A stretch of 10,921 nt of DNA from CBDATY01 sp965200445 (GTDB lineage Bacteria > Bacillota_I > Bacilli_A > Mycoplasmatales > Mycoplasmataceae): positions 1 to 10,921 of the forward strand of contig CBDATY010000003.1 in assembly GCA_965200445.1 (NCBI GenBank), given 5' to 3'. This document shows positions 7,285 to 10,921 of the stretch, piece by piece; position 1 is the first letter of the stretch; every line of letters begins with the position of its first letter. A model generated the notes under the pieces. That model made no database searches, was not told where the DNA came from, and worked only from the letters and a program-made list of their open reading frames with translations. A program made the position numbers and the translations under genes.

Positions 7285-8465
7285 GTGGTAAATCCGGTCG
7301 GATTTAAAGTTAATCCAGCTGGATTAAGGGTTAATCCAGCAACATTAAGAGGTAAATCCGGTCGGATTTAAGGTTAATCCAGCTACAATAAGGGTTAATC
7401 AAGCCAGATTAAGGGGTAAACCCGGTCGGATTTAAGGTTAATCTAGCTGGATTAAGGGGTAAATCCGGTCGGATTTAAGGTTAATCCGGCTGGATTAAAG
7501 GTAAATCTGGTCGGATTTAAGGTTAATCCAGCTGGATTAAGGGTTAATCCAGCCAGACTAAGGCGTAAATCCGGTGGGATTTAAGGTTAATCCGGCTGGA
7601 TTAAGGGTTAATCCAGCCAGACTAAGGGGTAAATCCGGTCAGATTTAAGGTTAATCTAGCTGGATTAAGGGTCAATCCAGCCACATTAAGGCGTAAATCC
7701 GGTGCGATTTAAGGTTAATCCAGCTGGATTAAGGGTTAATCCAACAAGATTAAGTGGTAAATCCGGTCGGATTTTAAGTTAATCCAGCTGGATTAAGGGT
7801 TAATCCAGCAACATTAAGAGGTAAATCCGGTCGGATTTAAGGTTAATATAGCTTGATTAAGGGTTAATCCAGCCACATTAAGGCGTAAATCCGGTCGGAT
7901 TTAAGGTTAATCCAGCTGGATTAAGGGTTAATCCAGCAAGATTAAGTGGTAAATCCGGTCGGATTTAAAGTTAATCCAGCTGGATTAAGGGTTAATCCAG
8001 CAACATTAAGAGGTAAATCCGGTCGGATTTAAGGTTAATCCAGCTAGATTAAGGGTTAATCAAGCCAGATTAAGGGGTAAATCCGGTCGGATTTAAGGTT
8101 AATCCGGCTAGATTAAAGGTAAATCTGGTCGGATTTAAGGTTAATCCAGCTGGATTAAGAGTTAATCCAGCCAGACTAAGGCGTAAATCCGGTGGGATTT
8201 AAGGTTAATCCGGCTGGATTAAGGGTTAATCCAGCCAGATTAAGGGGTAAATCCGGTCGGATTTAAGGTTAATCTAGCTGGATTAAGGGTTAATCCAGCC
8301 ACATTAAGGCGTAAATCCGGTCCGATTTAAGGTTAATCCAGCTGGATTAACCGTTAATCCAACAAGATTAAGTGGTAAATCCGGTCGGATTTAAAGTTAA
8401 TCCAGCTGGATTAAGGGTTAATCCAGCAACATTAAGAGGTAAATCCGGTCGGATTTAAGGTTAAT
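7285..8465 (+). repeat. large higher-order duplication inside satellite block 1
   Basis: The interval 7285-7847 closely matches 7946-8465 in monomer order and in rare variants, such as AGCAACATTAAGAGG and ATTAAGTGG. From 7500 onward the offset is about 618 bp. The earlier copy has two extra monomers (43 bp) near 7450. Within it a nine-monomer unit of 192 bp, recognised by CCACATTAAGGCG then ATTAAGTGG, occurs at about 7679 and 7871 in tandem, and again near 8300. Shared variants show that exchange happened in blocks of many monomers. Confidence 0.8.
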
Positions 8466-9166
8466 CCAGCTGGATTAAGGGTTAATCCAGCCAGATTAAG
8501 GGGTAAATCCGGTCGGATTTAAGGTTAATCCAGCCGGATTAAAGGGTAAATCTGGTCGGATTTAAGGTTAATCCAGCTGGATTAAGGGTTAATCTAGCCA
8601 GATTAAGGGGTAAATCCGGTCGGATTTAAGGTTAATCCAGCTGGATTGAGGGTTAATCCAGCCAGATTAAGGGGTAAATCCTGTGGGATTTAAGGTTAAT
8701 CCAGCCGGATTAAGGGGTAAATCCGGTTGGACTTAAGGTTAATCCGGCCGGATTAAAGGGTAAATCTGGTCGGATTTAAGATTAATCCAGCTGGATTAGG
8801 GGTTAATCCAGCAAGATTAAGGGGTAAATCCGGTGGGATTTAAGGTTAATCCAGCCGGATTAAGGGGTAAATGCGGTCGGATTTAAGGTTAGTCCGGCCG
8901 GATTAAAGGGTAAATCTGGTCGGATTTAAGGTTAATCCAGCTGGATTAAGGGTTAATACAGCCAGACTAAGGGGTAAATCCGGTCGGATTTAAGGTCAAT
9001 CTAGCTGGATTAAGGGTTAATCAAGCAAGATTAAGAGGTAAATCCGGTCGGATTTAAGGTTAATCCAGCTGGATTAAGGGTTGATCCAGCAAGATTAAGG
9101 GGTAAATCTAGTCGGATTTAAGGTTAATCCACCTGGATTAAGGGTTAATCCAGCAAGATTAAGGGG

Positions 9167-9690
9167 TAAATCCGCTCGGATTTAAGGTTAATCCAGCTGG
9201 ATTAAGGGTTAATCCATCCAGATTAAGGGGCAAATCCGGTGGGATTTAAGGTTAATCCAGCCGGATTAAGGGGTAAATCCGGTCGGATTTAAGGTTAATC
9301 CGGCCGGATTAAAGGGTAAATCTGGTCGGATTTAAGGTTAATCTAGCTGGATTAAGGGTTAATCCAGCCAGATTATGGGGTAAATCCGGTGGGATTTAAC
9401 GTTAATCCAGCCGGATTAAGGGGTAAATCCGGTCGGATTTAACGTTAATCCGGCCGGATTAAAGGGTAAATCTGGTCGGATTTAAGGTTAATCCAGCTGG
9501 ATTAAGGGTTAATCCAGCCGGATTAAGAAGTAAATCCGGTGGGATTTAAGTATAATCCAGCCGGATTAAGGGGTAAATCCGCTCGGATTTAACGTTAATC
9601 CGGCCGGATTAAAGAGTAAATCTGGTCGGATTTAAGGTTAATCCAGCTGGATTAAGGGTTAATCCAGCCAGATTAAGGGGTAAATCCGGT
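9167..9690 (+). repeat. 150-bp seven-monomer higher-order repeat
   Basis: The diagnostic variant AGGGTAAATCTGGTCGG places TAAATCTGG at 9317, 9467 and 9617, exactly 150 bp apart; the unit before it begins at 9167. Monomer lengths in the unit starting at 9317 are 21, 21, 22, 21, 22, 21 and 22 bp. A further pair at 8761 and 8911 has the same spacing. Copies differ by a few substitutions. Confidence 0.85.
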
Positions 9691-9810
9691 GGAATTTAAG
9701 GTTAATCCTGTTTGATTAAGGGTTAATTCAGCAAGATTAAGAGGTAAATCCGGTCGGATTAAAGGTTAATCTAGCTGGATTAAGGGTTAATCCAGCAAGA
9801 TTAAGGGGTT

Positions 9811-9835
9811 AATCCGGTCAGTTTTAAACCGGATA
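9811..9835. other. head-to-head junction between oppositely oriented satellite blocks
   Basis: The last G-rich linker on the + strand (AAGGGGTT) ends at 9810, and the first C-rich linker (AAACCC) begins at 9835. Between them is a diverged monomer, AATCCGGTCAGTTTTAAACC, ending in GGATA. From here to the window end every linker is C-rich. The polarity of the same satellite family therefore inverts at this point. Confidence 0.85.
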
Positions 9836-9881
9836 AACCCTAAATCCGGCCGGATAACCCTAAATACGGCCGGATTTAGCC
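9826..9881 (-). repeat. diverged, shortened edge monomers of block 2
   Basis: Three to four monomers (ACCGGATAAACCC, TAAATCCGGCCGGATAACCC, TAAATACGGCCGGATTTAG) precede the homogeneous 430-bp repeat. Two are shorter than 21 bp. They are not part of the perfect repeat: identity with the next copy stops at position 9881. Degenerate edge monomers are usual at satellite borders. Confidence 0.8.
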
Positions 9882-10921
9882 CTAAATCCGGACGGATTAA
9901 GCTTTGATCTGCCCGGATTAAGCCCTAAATCCGACCTAATCAACCCTAAATCCGGCCGGATCAACCCTTAATCCGGCCGGATATAGCCCTAAATCCGGAC
10001 GGATTAAGCCCTGATCTGGCCGAATTAAGCCCTAAATCCGACCGGATCAACCCTAAGTCCGACCGGACTTAGCCCTAAATCCGGACGGATTAAGCCCTGA
10101 TCTGGCCGAATTAAGCCCTAAATCCGACCGGATCAACCCTAAGTCCGACCGGACTTAGCTCTAAATCCGGACGGATTAAGCTTTGATCTGCCCGGATTAA
10201 GCCCTAAACCCGACCGGATCAACCCTAAATCCGGCCGGATTTAGCCCTAAATCCGGCCGGATTAAGCCCTAAATCCGACCGGATCAACCCTAAGTCCGAC
10301 CGGACTTAGCTCTAAATCCGGACGGATTAAGCTTTGATCTGCCCGGATTAAGCCCTAAATCCGACCTAATCAACCCTAAATCCGGCCGGATCAACCCTTA
10401 ATCCGGCCGGATATAGCCCTAAATCCGGACGGATTAAGCCCTGATCTGGCCGAATTAAGCCCTAAATCCGACCGGATCAACCCTAAGTCCGACCGGACTT
10501 AGCCCTAAATCCGGACGGATTAAGCCCTGATCTGGCCGAATTAAGCCCTAAATCCGACCGGATCAACCCTAAGTCCGACCGGACTTAGCTCTAAATCCGG
10601 ACGGATTAAGCTTTGATCTGCCCGGATTAAGCCCTAAACCCGACCGGATCAACCCTAAATCCGGCCGGATTTAGCCCTAAATCCGGCCGGATTAAGCCCT
10701 AAATCCGACCGGATCAACCCTAAGTCCGACCGGACTTAGCTCTAAATCCGGACGGATTAAGCTTTGATCTGCCCGGATTAAGCCCTAAATCCGACCTAAT
10801 CAACCCTAAATCCGGCCGGATCAACCCTTAATCCGGCCGGATATAGCCCTAAATCCGGACGGATTAAGCCCTGATCTGGCCGAATTAAGCCCTAAATCCG
10901 ACCGGATCAACCCTAAGTCCG
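9882..10921 (-). repeat. satellite block 2: perfect 430-bp, 20-monomer higher-order repeat
   Basis: Comparing the rows by eye, each base from 9882 equals the base 430 positions later through to the window end, giving 2.4 copies with no difference found. GCTTTGATCTGCCCGG begins at 9901, 10331 and 10761. Each unit has 20 monomers of 21-22 bp such as CCCTAAATCCGGACGG, CCCTGATCTGGCCG and CCCTAAGTCCGACCGG. An 86-bp tetramer occurs twice in tandem inside (from about 9987 and 10073). Linkers are C-rich on +, so the block is written on the minus strand to match block 1. The array runs off the window. Confidence 0.95.

Larger units (their letters stand above)
5687..9810 (+). repeat. satellite block 1: 21-22 bp palindromic monomers, G-rich linkers on +
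   Basis: About 4.1 kb, roughly 195 monomers. Three classes dominate: A, a perfect 18-bp palindrome TTAATCCAGCTGGATTAA; B, TTAATCCAGCCAGATTAA (or ..AGCAAGATTAA), a near-palindrome; C, TAAATCCGGTCGGATTTA, palindromic except for two central bases. They are joined by AAGG, AAGGG or AAGGGG linkers, which give the array a polarity. The usual order A-B-C makes a unit of about 63-64 bp; A-C pairs of about 43 bp also occur. Monomers carry scattered substitutions, so this block is older or less homogenised than block 2. No ORF and no transposon are visible inside. Confidence 0.95.

Noticed and set aside
5687..10921. Telomere repeat array
   Set aside because: GGGTTA/CCCTAA words occur once per monomer but are always separated by a palindromic core of about 14-18 bp, so there is no tandem hexamer or heptamer tract.
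5687..10921. CRISPR array
   Set aside because: The period is regular, but there are no unique spacers: the whole 21-22 bp unit repeats, and the setting is eukaryotic.

Overview
This is eukaryotic, almost certainly metazoan, nuclear DNA. There is no dense array of long ORFs. The unique half is AT-rich, and the window holds a miniature inverted-repeat transposon, an A27 tract beside an RNA-like fold, a degenerate tRNA-like Pol III element, and more than 5 kb of satellite DNA. Phrases such as GGGCCATAATTC near 1872 and GAGCACATGAGAT near 1970 recall dispersed repeats I associate with marine bivalves. That is only a weak hint; the species cannot be fixed from this sequence.

Layout. 1-2370 is AT-rich and may contain several short minus-strand exons (1322-1420, 938-1058, 485-628, 205-239). 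2371-2519 is a tandem duplication of a pyrimidine-rich flank plus a transposon end. 2482-2910 is a non-autonomous DNA transposon with TTA target duplications. 2914-3400 shows no supportable gene. 3400-3690 has a possible minus-strand promoter (TATA-like box) followed by a 33-codon ATG ORF, which could be the 5' end of the same split gene. 4077-4174 is a nested hairpin ending in A27. 4186-4233 is a strong hairpin. 4535-5120 is a GC-richer block open on both strands, with no recognised protein. 5121-5555 is plain AT-rich DNA. 5586-5677 is a tRNA-like segment bounded by inverted arms.

From 5687 to the window end the sequence is one satellite superfamily built from 21-22 bp monomers, each a palindrome or near-palindrome (TTAATCC..GGATTAA or TAAATCC..GGATTTA) joined by a short G-run linker. 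Block 1 (5687 to about 9810) has G-rich linkers on the + strand, about 195 diverged monomers, and mosaic higher-order repeats of about 63, 150, 192 and 618 bp. Block 2 (about 9826 to the end) has C-rich linkers, so it runs in the opposite polarity. It is a 430 bp, 20-monomer higher-order repeat with no mismatch that I can find over 2.4 copies. The blocks meet head-to-head at 9810-9835. This structure is the most unusual thing in the window.

No complete protein-coding gene can be called. The exon model is a hypothesis based on splice-like sites, compatible phases and coding-like composition, with no recognised homologue.
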